Part shown: one piece after another, positions 55,959 to 64,000 of the stretch
Layout: every line of letters begins with the position of its first letter
Numbering within the stretch: position 1 is the first letter of the stretch
Assembly: GCF_042427745.1 (NCBI RefSeq)
Contig: NZ_JBHMFA010000005.1
Source of the DNA: Algibacter miyuki
GTDB lineage: Bacteria > Bacteroidota > Bacteroidia > Flavobacteriales > Flavobacteriaceae
Length of the DNA: 64,000 nt
Reading direction: 5' to 3' (one strand)
Notes under the pieces: model-generated
The model's database searches: none
What the model was told of the DNA's origin: nothing
What the model saw: the letters and a program-made list of their open reading frames with translations, nothing else
Program-made: the position numbers and the translations under genes

Positions 55959-57188
55959 CTAATCTATAAACCTATAATATACAGACTTCAGATATGCGCC
56001 TTCCGGAAAACCAATAGGATGATCGGTGTCATGCTGTGTTTTGGCAAGAATTTTATAGTTTCGTTTGGTATCGGCTAACACTTGACTATTTATATCATAA
56101 AAGGCTTGTGCCAAAACGCGAGACGAACATGAAGCCAACATTAACATGCCATTTTTAGCCGTTAATTTCTCGCCTAATTCGGCCAGTTGTGCGTATTTCT
56201 TTTTGGCTAATTCAATTTCCGAAGCTTGTTTTGCAAAACTTGGCGGATCGATAACCACAACGTCAAAGGTTACTTTTTTCTTTATTAAACTTTTAAGTTC
56301 GTCAAAAGCATCACCAGCTATAGTGTGGTGTTTCCCTCTATATTTATTTAGTTTTCCGTTTTCTAAGGCAATTTCTAAAGCTTGTTTACTAATATCTAAA
56401 CTGGTAACTTCTTTTGCTCCATTCGCTAAGGCATGCACAGAAAAGCCACCAGCATAAGAAAACACATCGAGTACCGTTTTACCTTTACTCCACTCGCCCA
56501 CTTGTTTTCGATTAGCGCGGTGATCTAAGAAATAACCGGTTTTATGACCTTTTATAACATTTGCTGAAAAATTAACGTCGTGTTCCACAAATTGAACTAC
56601 TTCATTTTTAAGTGTTCCAAAAACAACATCGCCATTTTCCAACTTGTGCTTTTTTGAATTCTCTAAACTTCGACTTAATCGAATCACTACCGTTTTGGTA
56701 TCCGATGTGGTTTGTAAACTTGGTATAATGGTTTCTATATAAGGCAACCAAATTTCAGAATATATTTTTACCACTAAAACAGATGCATACACATCGGCAA
56801 TTAAGCCAGGAAACCCATCGTTTTCGCCAAATAACAAACGGTAACTATTGGTGTTTGTTTTTAATAACGAGCGACGTTTAGCAAAAGCTTCATTTATTTT
56901 CTTTTGAAAAAAAGCCGTATTTATTTCTGCCTTTTCCGTGCTACTATGCAGCATTTTTATACGAATAGGTGAATTCGCATCATACAAACCCAACCCAATA
57001 ACTCGGTTTTTGTTTTTACCAAAAATAATGGCTAAATCTCCCGACTTGGCATTATCGTTAATTTTGGTAATATTATCTGAAAACACCCATGGGTGACCTT
57101 GTACCACAAATTGTTCGCCTTTAGCATTTAACTTTACAGCGAGACGTTTGGGCGTATAATTGGATTCTATTTTATTTGAAAAAGACAT
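55959..57188 (-). CDS. RlmI-like class I SAM-dependent rRNA methyltransferase
   Basis: A 409-residue protein with an N-terminal PUA domain (GHPWVFSDNITKI), a central EEHD-type linker domain and a C-terminal Rossmann methyltransferase (VLDVFSYAGGFSVHA as motif I, VIDPPSFAK as motif IV). Members methylate C5 of cytosine in 23S rRNA (C1962 for RlmI). The last codon is followed at once by the heptanucleotide repeat. Confidence 0.9.
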   Translation of the reverse strand: MSFSNKIESNYTPKRLAVKLNAKGEQFVVQGHPWVFSDNITKINDNAKSGDLAIIFGKNKNRVIGLGLYDANSPIRIKMLHSSTEKAEINTAFFQKKINEAFAKRRSLLKTNTNSYRLLFGENDGFPGLIADVYASVLVVKIYSEIWLPYIETIIPSLQTTSDTKTVVIRLSRSLENSKKHKLENGDVVFGTLKNEVVQFVEHDVNFSANVIKGHKTGYFLDHRANRKQVGEWSKGKTVLDVFSYAGGFSVHALANGAKEVTSLDISKQALEIALENGKLNKYRGKHHTIAGDAFDELKSLIKKKVTFDVVVIDPPSFAKQASEIELAKKKYAQLAELGEKLTAKNGMLMLASCSSRVLAQAFYDINSQVLADTKRNYKILAKTQHDTDHPIGFPEGAYLKSVYYRFID

Positions 57189-57203
57189 GCTAGAAATTTA
57201 ATG

Positions 57204-57211
57204 CAAAAGTA
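57204..57211 (-). promoter_or_regulatory. -7 element upstream of the RlmI-like gene
   Basis: TACTTTTG on the minus strand, 15 nt before the ATG. Confidence 0.5.
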
Positions 57212-57271
57212 ACGGTTTTGGTTTGGTTTTTCACGTAAAATAAACGGATTAAAAACACCTTTTTAAACAAA

Positions 57272-57299
57272 AAAACGCAACCATTTCTGGTTGCGTTTT
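57272..57299 (-). terminator. dnaK terminator
   Basis: A perfect 12-bp stem AAAACGCAACCA/TGGTTGCGTTTT with a 4-nt loop between dnaK and the RlmI-like gene. Confidence 0.85.
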
Positions 57300-57365
57300 A
57301 ATTAATATGATATGCTTTTCAAAGCTTCCGAAACAAATTCGGAATAAGCGAAATTGGTAATCTGC

Positions 57366-59270
57366 TTATTTTACTTCTTCGAAATCTACATCCTCAACAT
57401 CACTTCCTTCTGCTTGAGCTTCTGCTCCTGCATCTGGTCCTGGTTGTGCTCCACCTTGACCTGCGTCGGCTTGTGCTTTGTACATTTCTTCAGAAGCTAC
57501 TTTCCAAGCTTCGTTTATTTTATCTAAAGCTGGAGTGATAACAGCAACATCTTTAGTTTCGTAAGCTTTTTTCAATTCTTCTAAAGCCTCAACTATTGGT
57601 TGTTTTTTATCTTCAGATAATTTATCACCAAACTCTTCTAATTGTTTTTCTGTTTGAAAAATCATAGAATCAGCTTCGTTTAATTTTTGAGCATTTTCAG
57701 CTGCAACTTTATCTGATTCAGCATTTGCTTCAGCATCAGCTTTCATCTTTTGGATTTCTTCTTCAGTTAAACCAGAAGATGCTTCAATACGAATATCTTG
57801 TGTTTTATTTGTTCCTTTATCCGTAGCTGATACTTTAATAATACCATTGGCATCAATATCGAAAGTAACCTCAATTTGCGGTGTACCACGACGTGCTGGT
57901 GGAATATCATCTAAGTGAAAACGTCCAATAGTATTATTATCGGCAGCCATAGCTCTTTCACCTTGTAAAACGTGAATTTCTACAGATGGTTGGTTATCTG
58001 CTGCTGTTGAAAATACTTGCGATTTCTTAGTTGGTATTGTTGTATTTGCTTCAATTAATTTAGTAAATACGTTACCCATAGTTTCAATACCTAAAGATAA
58101 AGGTGTTACGTCTAAAAGTAATACATCTTTAACATCTCCAGATAAAACACCACCTTGGATACCAGCTCCTAAAGAAACAACTTCATCAGGATTTACACCT
58201 TTACTTGGTGTTTTTCCGAAGAATTTCTCAACTGCTGCTTGTACTGCAGGAATACGTGTAGAACCACCTACTAAAATAACCTCGTCAATATCAGATTTAG
58301 ATAAACCTGCTGCTTTTAAAGCTGTTTGACATGGTTCGATAGTACGTTTTACTAAGTCGTCAATTAATTGCTCAAATTTAGAACGTGTTAATGTACGTAC
58401 TAAGTGTTTTGGGCCACTAGCCGTTGCTGTAATATAAGGTAAGTTAATTTCTGTTTGTGCAGAAGATGATAACTCAATCTTAGCTTTTTCAGCAGCTTCT
58501 TTTAAACGTTGTAAAGACATTGGATCTTTTCTTAAATCCATAGACTCTTCAGCATTAAACTCATCAGCTAACCAGTTAATAATTTTCTCATCAACGTCAT
58601 CACCACCTAAGTGCGTATCACCATCAGTAGAAAGTACTTCAAATACACCATCACCTAATTCAAGGATAGATACATCATGCGTTCCTCCACCAAAATCAAA
58701 TACTACTATTTTTTGGTCAGTTCCTTTTTTGTCCATACCGTAAGCTAAAGCAGCTGCGGTTGGTTCGTTAATAATACGTCTAACTTTTAAACCAGCGATT
58801 TCACCTGCTTCTTTAGTTGCTTGACGTTGGCTATCGTTAAAGTAAGCAGGTACTGTAATTACAGCCTCTGTTACTGTTGTGCCTAAATAATCTTCAGCAG
58901 TTTTCTTCATTTTTTGAAGAATCATAGCTGATAATTCTTGTGGCGTATATAAACGACCATCAATATCTACTCTAGGCGTATCGTTATCTCCTTTTACTAC
59001 TTTGTAAGGTACACGTTCTGCTTCTTTTTTAGACTCAGAATATTTGTTACCCATAAAACGTTTAATAGAATAAACTGTTTTTGTTGGGTTTGTTACTGCC
59101 TGACGTTTCGCAGGATCACCAACTTTAATCTCACCGCCTTCTACGAAAGCAATTACCGATGGTGTTGTTCTTTTTCCTTCTGCATTAGGAATAACTACTG
59201 GCTCGTTACCTTCCATTACAGAAACGCAAGAGTTGGTTGTTCCTAAATCGATTCCAATAATTTTACTCAT
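57366..59270 (-). CDS. dnaK: Chaperone protein DnaK (Hsp70)
   Basis: A 634-residue Hsp70. The ATPase domain starts with IIGIDLGTTNSCVSV; other signatures are VFDFGGGTHDVSIL and ILVGGSTRIPAVQ. The substrate-binding domain begins near DVTPLSLGIETMG, and the acidic C-terminal tail ends VEDVDFEEVK. No dnaJ or grpE adjoins it. No TANNTTTG box is seen near the start; instead an inverted repeat lies about 80 nt upstream, which may control heat-shock expression. Confidence 0.98.
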   Translation of the reverse strand: MSKIIGIDLGTTNSCVSVMEGNEPVVIPNAEGKRTTPSVIAFVEGGEIKVGDPAKRQAVTNPTKTVYSIKRFMGNKYSESKKEAERVPYKVVKGDNDTPRVDIDGRLYTPQELSAMILQKMKKTAEDYLGTTVTEAVITVPAYFNDSQRQATKEAGEIAGLKVRRIINEPTAAALAYGMDKKGTDQKIVVFDFGGGTHDVSILELGDGVFEVLSTDGDTHLGGDDVDEKIINWLADEFNAEESMDLRKDPMSLQRLKEAAEKAKIELSSSAQTEINLPYITATASGPKHLVRTLTRSKFEQLIDDLVKRTIEPCQTALKAAGLSKSDIDEVILVGGSTRIPAVQAAVEKFFGKTPSKGVNPDEVVSLGAGIQGGVLSGDVKDVLLLDVTPLSLGIETMGNVFTKLIEANTTIPTKKSQVFSTAADNQPSVEIHVLQGERAMAADNNTIGRFHLDDIPPARRGTPQIEVTFDIDANGIIKVSATDKGTNKTQDIRIEASSGLTEEEIQKMKADAEANAESDKVAAENAQKLNEADSMIFQTEKQLEEFGDKLSEDKKQPIVEALEELKKAYETKDVAVITPALDKINEAWKVASEEMYKAQADAGQGGAQPGPDAGAEAQAEGSDVEDVDFEEVK

Positions 59271-59341
59271 AATATATTTTATTTTGTGTTGAATATTAAT
59301 TTTTTATTTCGAGTTGTATAAGTCAATCATTATGCCAACCA

Positions 59342-59362
59342 TGTCACACTGACACAGTGTCA
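59342..59362. promoter_or_regulatory. Candidate dnaK operator: three TGTCA half-sites
   Basis: TGTCA, TGACA and TGTCA spaced 3 bp apart in alternating orientation; the last two form the perfect palindrome TGACACAGTGTCA. It lies 80 nt upstream of dnaK. No CIRCE element is present, so another regulator may act here (inference). Confidence 0.45.
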
Positions 59363-59475
59363 TATATATTTTTTTTACCCTTTGTCAACAACCGCTTTCA
59401 TACCATAGCACCTTTTCGCTTTTTTATATATTATTTTTTCAATCATCATTTTAATCTTTTCAAACAAAAATTTGG

Positions 59476-59557
59476 GCGCATCCCGAAAAGGGTCGGGCTT
59501 TCACTACGCGCTCCTCCTAAGGTCGGGAGCTTAAACAAACCGTTCAATCCCTTGCGC
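59476..59557 (+). repeat. Structured intergenic repeat, copy B
   Basis: About 82 nt, starting GCGCATCCC, then GAAAAGGGTCGGGCTTTC, ending CAATCCCTTGCGC; the ends GCGCA/TGCGC are complementary. The inner part differs from the other copies (an own small stem GCTCC/GGGAGC). It lies between ettA and dnaK and is antisense to both. Confidence 0.75.
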
Positions 59558-59643
59558 AATGTTCGCGGCGGCAGTCTTTTACTAATAAGAAAAACTTAAA
59601 ACCCAACAGCAGTATATTTAACTTATAAGAGCATTACAAACAT

Positions 59644-59671
59644 AAAACGCCCACTTTTCAGTGGGCGTTTT
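59644..59671 (-). terminator. ettA terminator
   Basis: A perfect 12-bp stem AAAACGCCCACT/AGTGGGCGTTTT with loop TTTC, 22 nt beyond the ettA stop. Confidence 0.88.
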
Positions 59672-59692
59672 TAATAAAAAATATAAGTAAAA

Positions 59693-61384
59693 CTATCTTA
59701 CTAGTTTTCTATACTTAATTCGTTTTGGCATTAAATCACCACCAAGACGTTTCTTTTTATTTTCTTCATATTCAGAAAAACTACCTTCAAAGAAATACAC
59801 TTGCGAATCGCCTTCAAAAGCTAAAATATGTGTACAAATACGATCTAAAAACCAACGGTCGTGACTAATTACAACGGCACAACCTGCAAAATTCTCTAAA
59901 CCTTCCTCTAAAGCTCTCAATGTATTTACATCTAAATCATTTGTAGGCTCATCTAGAAGCAATACGTTTCCTTCCTCTTTAAGCGTCATGGCTAAATGCA
60001 AACGGTTACGCTCTCCACCAGAAAGTAATTTTACTTTCTTATTTTGTTCGCCACCTGAGAAATTAAATCGACTTAAATAAGCACGAGAATTTACTTCTTT
60101 TCCGCCCATTAATATCAATTCTTGCTCGTCGCTAAAATTTTGCCAAATTGTTTTTTCAGGATCAATATTGGAGTGTTTCTGGTCTACGTAAGCTAATTTA
60201 GCCGTATCTCCCACTGTAAACTCTCCTTTGTCTGGAGTTTCCTCACCCATGATCATTCTAAAAATAGTGGTTTTACCAGCACCATTCGGACCAATAACAC
60301 CTACAATTCCAGCTTGTGGCAAGTTGAAGTTTAAATCATCATACAATAATTTATCATCATACCCTTTAGAAACACCAGTAGCTTCAATAACATTGGTTCC
60401 TAAACGCGGACCATTCGGGATGTATATTTCTAATTTTTCGTCAAGTTGCTTTTGGTCTTGACTCATTAATTTATCGTAATTCTTCAAACGCGCTTTCTGC
60501 TTTGTTTGACGTCCTTTTGCACCTTGACGTACCCAATCCAACTCACGTTCTAAAGTTTTCTGACGTTTAGAAGCCGTTTTGCTTTCCTGTGCCATACGTT
60601 TCGATTTTTGATCTAACCAAGACGAGTAGTTTCCTTTCCAAGGAATACCTTCACCTCTATCAAGCTCTAAAATCCACCCAGCTACGTTATCTAAAAAGTA
60701 TCTATCGTGCGTTACAGCAATTACAGTCCCTTTATATTGTGCTAAATGATGCTCTAACCAATGTACCGATTCTGCATCCAAGTGGTTGGTAGGCTCATCT
60801 AATAATAAAACATCTGGTTCTTTTAACAGTAAGCGACATAAAGCCACACGACGTTTTTCACCACCAGATAATACACCAATTTTCTTGTCGCCATCTGGAG
60901 TACGTAAAGCATCCATAGCAATTTCTAATTTGGTATCTAACTCCCAAGCGTTAGCAGCGTCTATTTGATCTTGAAGTTCCGCTTGGCGGTTCATCAATTT
61001 CTCCATTTTATCTGCATCAGAATATACTTCTTCTAATCCAAATTGGTCATTAATTTTATTGTATTCATCAAGAATAGCTACCGTTTCCGCAGCTCCTTCA
61101 CGAACCACTTCCATCACGGTTTTATCATCATCTAACTGCGGCTCTTGCTCCAAATATCCTACTGAATAATCTTGTAGAAAAGTAACATCACCTTGAAAGT
61201 TTTTATCAACTCCTGCCACAATTTTAAGTAAGGTCGATTTTCCCGATCCGTTAAGACCTAAAATTCCAATTTTTGCTCCGTAAAAGAAACTTAAATAGAT
61301 GTTTTTTAATACAGGTGTATTAGCACCTGGAAATGTCTTGGTTAAACCAGACATTGAAAATATTATTTTTTTATCGTCACTCAT
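59693..61384 (-). CDS. ettA: Energy-dependent translational throttle protein EttA (ABC-F)
   Basis: A 563-residue soluble ABC-F protein with two ATPase modules: Walker A LGLNGSGKST near residue 42 and IGPNGAGKTT near 364, signatures LSGGEKRRV and LSGGERNRL, and Walker B DEPTNHLD and DEPTNDLD. The arm and linker (KRQKTLERELDWVRQGAKG) match EttA. It binds the ribosomal E site and gates the first peptide bond according to the ATP/ADP ratio. Confidence 0.94.
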   Translation of the reverse strand: MSDDKKIIFSMSGLTKTFPGANTPVLKNIYLSFFYGAKIGILGLNGSGKSTLLKIVAGVDKNFQGDVTFLQDYSVGYLEQEPQLDDDKTVMEVVREGAAETVAILDEYNKINDQFGLEEVYSDADKMEKLMNRQAELQDQIDAANAWELDTKLEIAMDALRTPDGDKKIGVLSGGEKRRVALCRLLLKEPDVLLLDEPTNHLDAESVHWLEHHLAQYKGTVIAVTHDRYFLDNVAGWILELDRGEGIPWKGNYSSWLDQKSKRMAQESKTASKRQKTLERELDWVRQGAKGRQTKQKARLKNYDKLMSQDQKQLDEKLEIYIPNGPRLGTNVIEATGVSKGYDDKLLYDDLNFNLPQAGIVGVIGPNGAGKTTIFRMIMGEETPDKGEFTVGDTAKLAYVDQKHSNIDPEKTIWQNFSDEQELILMGGKEVNSRAYLSRFNFSGGEQNKKVKLLSGGERNRLHLAMTLKEEGNVLLLDEPTNDLDVNTLRALEEGLENFAGCAVVISHDRWFLDRICTHILAFEGDSQVYFFEGSFSEYEENKKKRLGGDLMPKRIKYRKLVR

Positions 61385-61445
61385 TTTGTGCGTATTATTT
61401 TAAATGGTTGATCAATTTATTTTTGTAATGTCTAAAACCTAAATT

Positions 61446-61628
61446 TTAAACACGTCCCTTTAAAGCATTAAATACCCAAGCTACGGCAAAAAAGCCGAAT
61501 CCTACTGCTGCAAAACCCCAACCTGCAACATCATCATATCTAAATGCACCTAAGGCTATTAAAGCCAATCCTACAAAAATCATTACAAATGTAGCCCAAG
61601 CTAAAACCGTATTTTTATTCATTGCCAT
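61446..61628 (-). CDS. CAL67264-type small membrane protein
   Basis: A 60-residue protein with two hydrophobic helices (TFVMIFVGLALIALGAF and GWGFAAVGFGFFAVAWVF) joined by a short RYDDVA loop. It matches what I remember as the CAL67264 family of small membrane proteins, confined to Flavobacteriia. Function unknown. It lies 61 nt upstream of ettA on the same strand. A near-match to the -7 box (GATATTTG) lies about 35 nt before the ATG. Confidence 0.75.
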   Translation of the reverse strand: MAMNKNTVLAWATFVMIFVGLALIALGAFRYDDVAGWGFAAVGFGFFAVAWVFNALKGRV

Positions 61629-61878
61629 AATCTTTCTCTAAATTTTGATAGTTAGTCTAAAGGCAAATATCGCATTTTTAGAGGTAAAAATTAAAGTTTC
61701 CAATAATTAAATTTCAAACTTTACATACTTTTCAATCAGAAGGATCTTATATCATTAAACCCCACTAAAAAGGCGCTTCCTTTAATTTTATCAATACGGC
61801 TCCTTATTAATAAAGAAAATCGTTATTTATTAACGCTTTTTTTATGAAAAATTAACGTTCAAAACCTGAGATATAAAC

Positions 61879-61886
61879 TACTTTTG
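61879..61886 (+). promoter_or_regulatory. -7 element upstream of the MFS gene
   Basis: TACTTTTG, 41 nt before the ATG. Confidence 0.45.
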
Positions 61887-61927
61887 CAGGCATTTTAAAC
61901 GTACCCAATTTTAAAAAAAGTTTTATT

Positions 61928-63112
61928 ATGAATAAAGCCCTACTATCTCTTGCCATTGGTGGCTTTGGTATCGGACTTACCGAGTTTGTTATCATGGGGA
62001 TTTTACCAGATATTGCCACATCATTTGCAATTAGCATTCCATCGGCAGGACATTTTATTTCGGCCTACGCACTTGGTGTAGTCGTTGGAGCGCCCATACT
62101 TACAGGTTTAGGAAGCAAATGGCCTGCAAACAAAGTTTTACTTGTGTTAATGCTATGGTTTACGGTTTTTAATACACTGTCAGCTTTTGCCACAGGTTAC
62201 AACTCTTTTATAGCCTTACGTTTTTTATCGGGATTGCCACATGGTGCCTTTTTTGGTATTGGTGCTGTAGTTGCTGGAAAACTCTCTAAAAAAGGAAAAG
62301 AAGCGCAAGGTATCGCTATTATGTTTAGCGGTTTAACGGTTGCCAACCTTTTAGGTGTACCACTCGGAACCTATTTAGGTAAACATTTTAGTTGGAATAT
62401 TTCCTTTTTAATGGTTGGTATTGTTGGTGTTTTAGCTGTTTTAAGTGTGAAATTCTGGATGCCTGTGTTAAAACAATCTTCGGAAAAGAGCTTTATAAAA
62501 GAATTCAAAATATTTAAACGCCTAGAACTATGGTTAATTATTTTATTAACCACCATAGGAACTGGCGGATTTTTTGCGTGGTACAGCTATATTGCGCCGT
62601 TAATAACTGATGTGGCACATCATGAAGACAGCGTTGTGTCTTATGCGATGATTCTTGCTGGACTAGGTATGGTTATCGGAAATATAATTGGAGCTAAACT
62701 TGCCGAAAAAATGCAACCTATTTTTGCAGTAATGCTAACTTTAGTGTTTATGGCTATTTGCTTGGCTCTAAACACCTATTTTGCTTCTGATAAAGTAATG
62801 GTTTTAGTGATGACTTTTATTATTGGATTGGTTACATTTTGTTTATCTACACCCATTTCACTAGCCATTATAAACGCTTCCAAAGGTTCTGAGACTCTAG
62901 GTTCGTCATTAAACCAAAGTGCTTTTAATGTTGGAAATGCTGCTGGAGCCTATTTTGCAGGCTTACCGATTGCTATGGGTTACGGCTACACATCGGCCGA
63001 TTGGGTTGGTGCTGGCATGGCCGTACTTGGCGTATTTATTGCCATCGGTATTATTTTTTATAGAAAGTATCGATTTAACAAGCGTCAGAAACTGAAACCA
63101 AGTTATTCATAA
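61928..63112 (+). CDS. MFS transporter, AraJ-like drug/sugar efflux type
   Basis: A 394-residue membrane protein with twelve helices. The N-terminus GGFGIGLTEFVIMGILPDIA and the motif GAPILTGLGSKW are typical of the DHA1/AraJ group, which export arabinose-like sugars or drugs. The substrate is unknown. It converges on the pirin gene, separated by a strong terminator. Confidence 0.9.
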   Translation: MNKALLSLAIGGFGIGLTEFVIMGILPDIATSFAISIPSAGHFISAYALGVVVGAPILTGLGSKWPANKVLLVLMLWFTVFNTLSAFATGYNSFIALRFLSGLPHGAFFGIGAVVAGKLSKKGKEAQGIAIMFSGLTVANLLGVPLGTYLGKHFSWNISFLMVGIVGVLAVLSVKFWMPVLKQSSEKSFIKEFKIFKRLELWLIILLTTIGTGGFFAWYSYIAPLITDVAHHEDSVVSYAMILAGLGMVIGNIIGAKLAEKMQPIFAVMLTLVFMAICLALNTYFASDKVMVLVMTFIIGLVTFCLSTPISLAIINASKGSETLGSSLNQSAFNVGNAAGAYFAGLPIAMGYGYTSADWVGAGMAVLGVFIAIGIIFYRKYRFNKRQKLKPSYS

Positions 63113-63132
63113 TACTTCTGAAAAATAACATA

Positions 63133-63171
63133 TAAAAAAGAGCTGTTTAAATATTTTAAACAGCTCTTTTT
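63133..63171. terminator. Bidirectional terminator between MFS and pirin genes
   Basis: A perfect 18-bp stem (AAAAAAGAGCTGTTTAAA with its complement) and a 3-nt loop, flanked by A- and T-runs. Confidence 0.92.
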
Positions 63172-63190
63172 TATTTCAATTTAATTTGTT

Positions 63191-63913
63191 CTAAAACAGC
63201 ATTGGTACTTCTATAAATAATAGACTTGTTACCGTTTTTGCTTTAATTTCAAAAGTATCGATTTCCGAAATACCTATAGCATCACGTGCTTTCAAGCTAT
63301 TGTTTTCTATTAAGGCTTCACCGTAAATATTCATAATATAAACACCGTGTTGCCCCGTTTTTAACTTATAACTAAAGGTTTCATCGGCATCCAAATCTAT
63401 ACGTGATATTACAGCGTCTTGCTGGATTTTTAAACTACCTTCATGAGTGTCATCTATAGATGTTACTAAAGTTTGAAGTTTATTTTTTCTATCAGATTCG
63501 TCAAATGTTTTCTGATCATATCTTGGTGTAACGTCTTGTTTGCTTGGCATTACCCAAATTTGAAACAAACTTAAATGTTCGGTAACCGATCCGTTAATTT
63601 CAGAATGTTCGATACCTGTTCCAGCCGACATTATTTGCACTTCTCCTGGCACTACTTCCTGCCAGTCTTCATGCATAGAATCGCGATGTTTAAGCACACC
63701 TGACAACGGAATGGTTATAATTTCCATATTGTCATGCGGATGAGTGCCAAATCCCATTTTAGGCGCAATAACATCATCATTTAACACGCGTAAGGCACCA
63801 AAATGCATTTTATCTTTATCGTAAAAATTTGCAAAACTAAACGAATGATTCGCTTGTAACCAACCATGATTTGCAAAACCTCTGCTATCTGCTTTATGTA
63901 GTATCGCTTTCAT
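63191..63913 (-). CDS. Pirin family protein
   Basis: A 240-residue bicupin. The N-terminal cupin has the metal ligands in GFGTHPHDNMEIIT and GIEHSEING; the second cupin (about 140-235) lacks an obvious metal set. Homologues such as YhhW cleave quercetin, but many act as redox sensors; the role here is unknown. It starts 20 nt after the MarR-type gene on the same strand, so the two are probably co-transcribed. Confidence 0.9.
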   Translation of the reverse strand: MKAILHKADSRGFANHGWLQANHSFSFANFYDKDKMHFGALRVLNDDVIAPKMGFGTHPHDNMEIITIPLSGVLKHRDSMHEDWQEVVPGEVQIMSAGTGIEHSEINGSVTEHLSLFQIWVMPSKQDVTPRYDQKTFDESDRKNKLQTLVTSIDDTHEGSLKIQQDAVISRIDLDADETFSYKLKTGQHGVYIMNIYGEALIENNSLKARDAIGISEIDTFEIKAKTVTSLLFIEVPMLF

Positions 63914-63933
63914 CTTAAAATTGTTTTAAAAGT

Positions 63934-64000
63934 TTATCGCATTTTATCTAATAAATCGCTCAACGTTTCCGCTTCGCTTTCACTCAAATTTTTCAAAATA
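63934..64000 (-). CDS. C-terminal end of a probable MarR-family regulator, cut by window edge
   Basis: The last 21 codons of a minus-strand gene are visible, ending LSESEAETLSDLLDKMR and a TAA at 63934. The ending resembles the C-terminal dimerisation helix of MarR-type regulators, and MarR-pirin pairs are common, so this is the likely identity. The rest lies outside the window. Confidence 0.5.
   Translation of the reverse strand, partial: ILKNLSESEAETLSDLLDKMR

Larger units (their letters stand above)
59271..59692. other. Intergenic region upstream of dnaK
   Basis: A 422-bp region holding the half-site array at 59342-59362, repeat copy B at 59476-59557 and the ettA terminator at 59644-59671. 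No convincing gene. Confidence 0.6.

Noticed and set aside
59271..59400. CIRCE/HrcA operator upstream of dnaK
   Set aside because: No TTAGCACTC-N9-GAGTGCTAA pattern was found; the palindrome present has a different sequence.
1..64000. tRNA, rRNA or tmRNA genes
   Set aside because: No cloverleaf with a T-loop consensus and no rRNA-like segment was recognised by eye; a covariance search would be decisive.

Overview
The window is a contiguous stretch of chromosome from a member of the Bacteroidota, most likely a marine Flavobacteriaceae. The supporting evidence is an AT-rich composition, a SusC/SusD pair, a type IX secretion (type B sorting domain) surface protein, a fused ResB/CcsA cytochrome c biogenesis protein, a CAL67264-type small membrane protein, TTG starts, little sign of Shine-Dalgarno sequences, and many copies of the TANNTTTG -7 promoter element characteristic of this phylum. 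No rRNA, tRNA, CRISPR array, integrase or intact insertion sequence was seen.

Layout. Positions 1-10.8 kb hold housekeeping genes: a transglutaminase-like protein (cut by the window edge), a ModF-like ABC ATPase, a BadF-type sugar kinase, a pfkA-gap glycolytic operon, and tamB divergent from tsaD. From 11.1 to 16.0 kb runs a plus-strand cluster: parvulin-type foldase, rsmE, DUF4159 protein, TrmH-type methyltransferase, AI-2E-type permease and a THUMP-like methyltransferase. From 16.1 to 30.0 kb is the accessory, nutrient-uptake part: a SusC/SusD pair facing a secreted PI-PLC-like phosphodiesterase, then a six-gene minus-strand uronate operon (SDR mannonate oxidoreductase, uxuA, uxaC, TRAP dctP-dctQ-dctM) divergent from a LacI-type regulator. 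Two identical 12-bp palindromes bracket the -7 box of that operon. From 30.0 to 32.3 kb lie mscL with a tiny basic gene, and a SatD-like/DUF3307 pair. Positions 32.3-33.65 kb are a small gene graveyard with broken reading frames.

From 33.65 to 42.3 kb: the fused ResB-CcsA protein, a truncated hemoglobin, then DUF2520-kdsC-UbiA-maf and an MscS/CorA pair. From 42.5 to 47.8 kb: a PIG-L deacetylase, a 36-residue membrane peptide, a sodium:solute symporter and a Gfo/Idh/MocA oxidoreductase that look co-transcribed. From 47.9 to 64 kb: an ECF sigma factor with a small downstream gene, uvrA, a T9SS-exported FG-GAP protein broken by one in-frame stop, a nitronate monooxygenase-like gene preceded by a heptanucleotide tandem repeat containing an ambiguous base, an RlmI-like methyltransferase, dnaK, ettA, a CAL67264-type protein, an MFS transporter, a pirin and the end of a MarR-type regulator.

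The least explained signal is a dispersed intergenic element of about 82-95 nt, present three times (51703-51797, 54745-54830, 59476-59557). Its outer ends are complementary in each copy but with different bases (GCGTTA/TAACGC in one, GCGCAA/TTGCGC in another), which is compensatory change and suggests that a folded structure is conserved. Other points worth checking are a strong plus-strand terminator placed in the susC leader with no plus-strand gene to serve (candidate antisense RNA), the twin operators of the uronate operon, and a set of 17 TANNTTTG boxes with very regular spacing to the start codon, two of which imply leaderless mRNAs.
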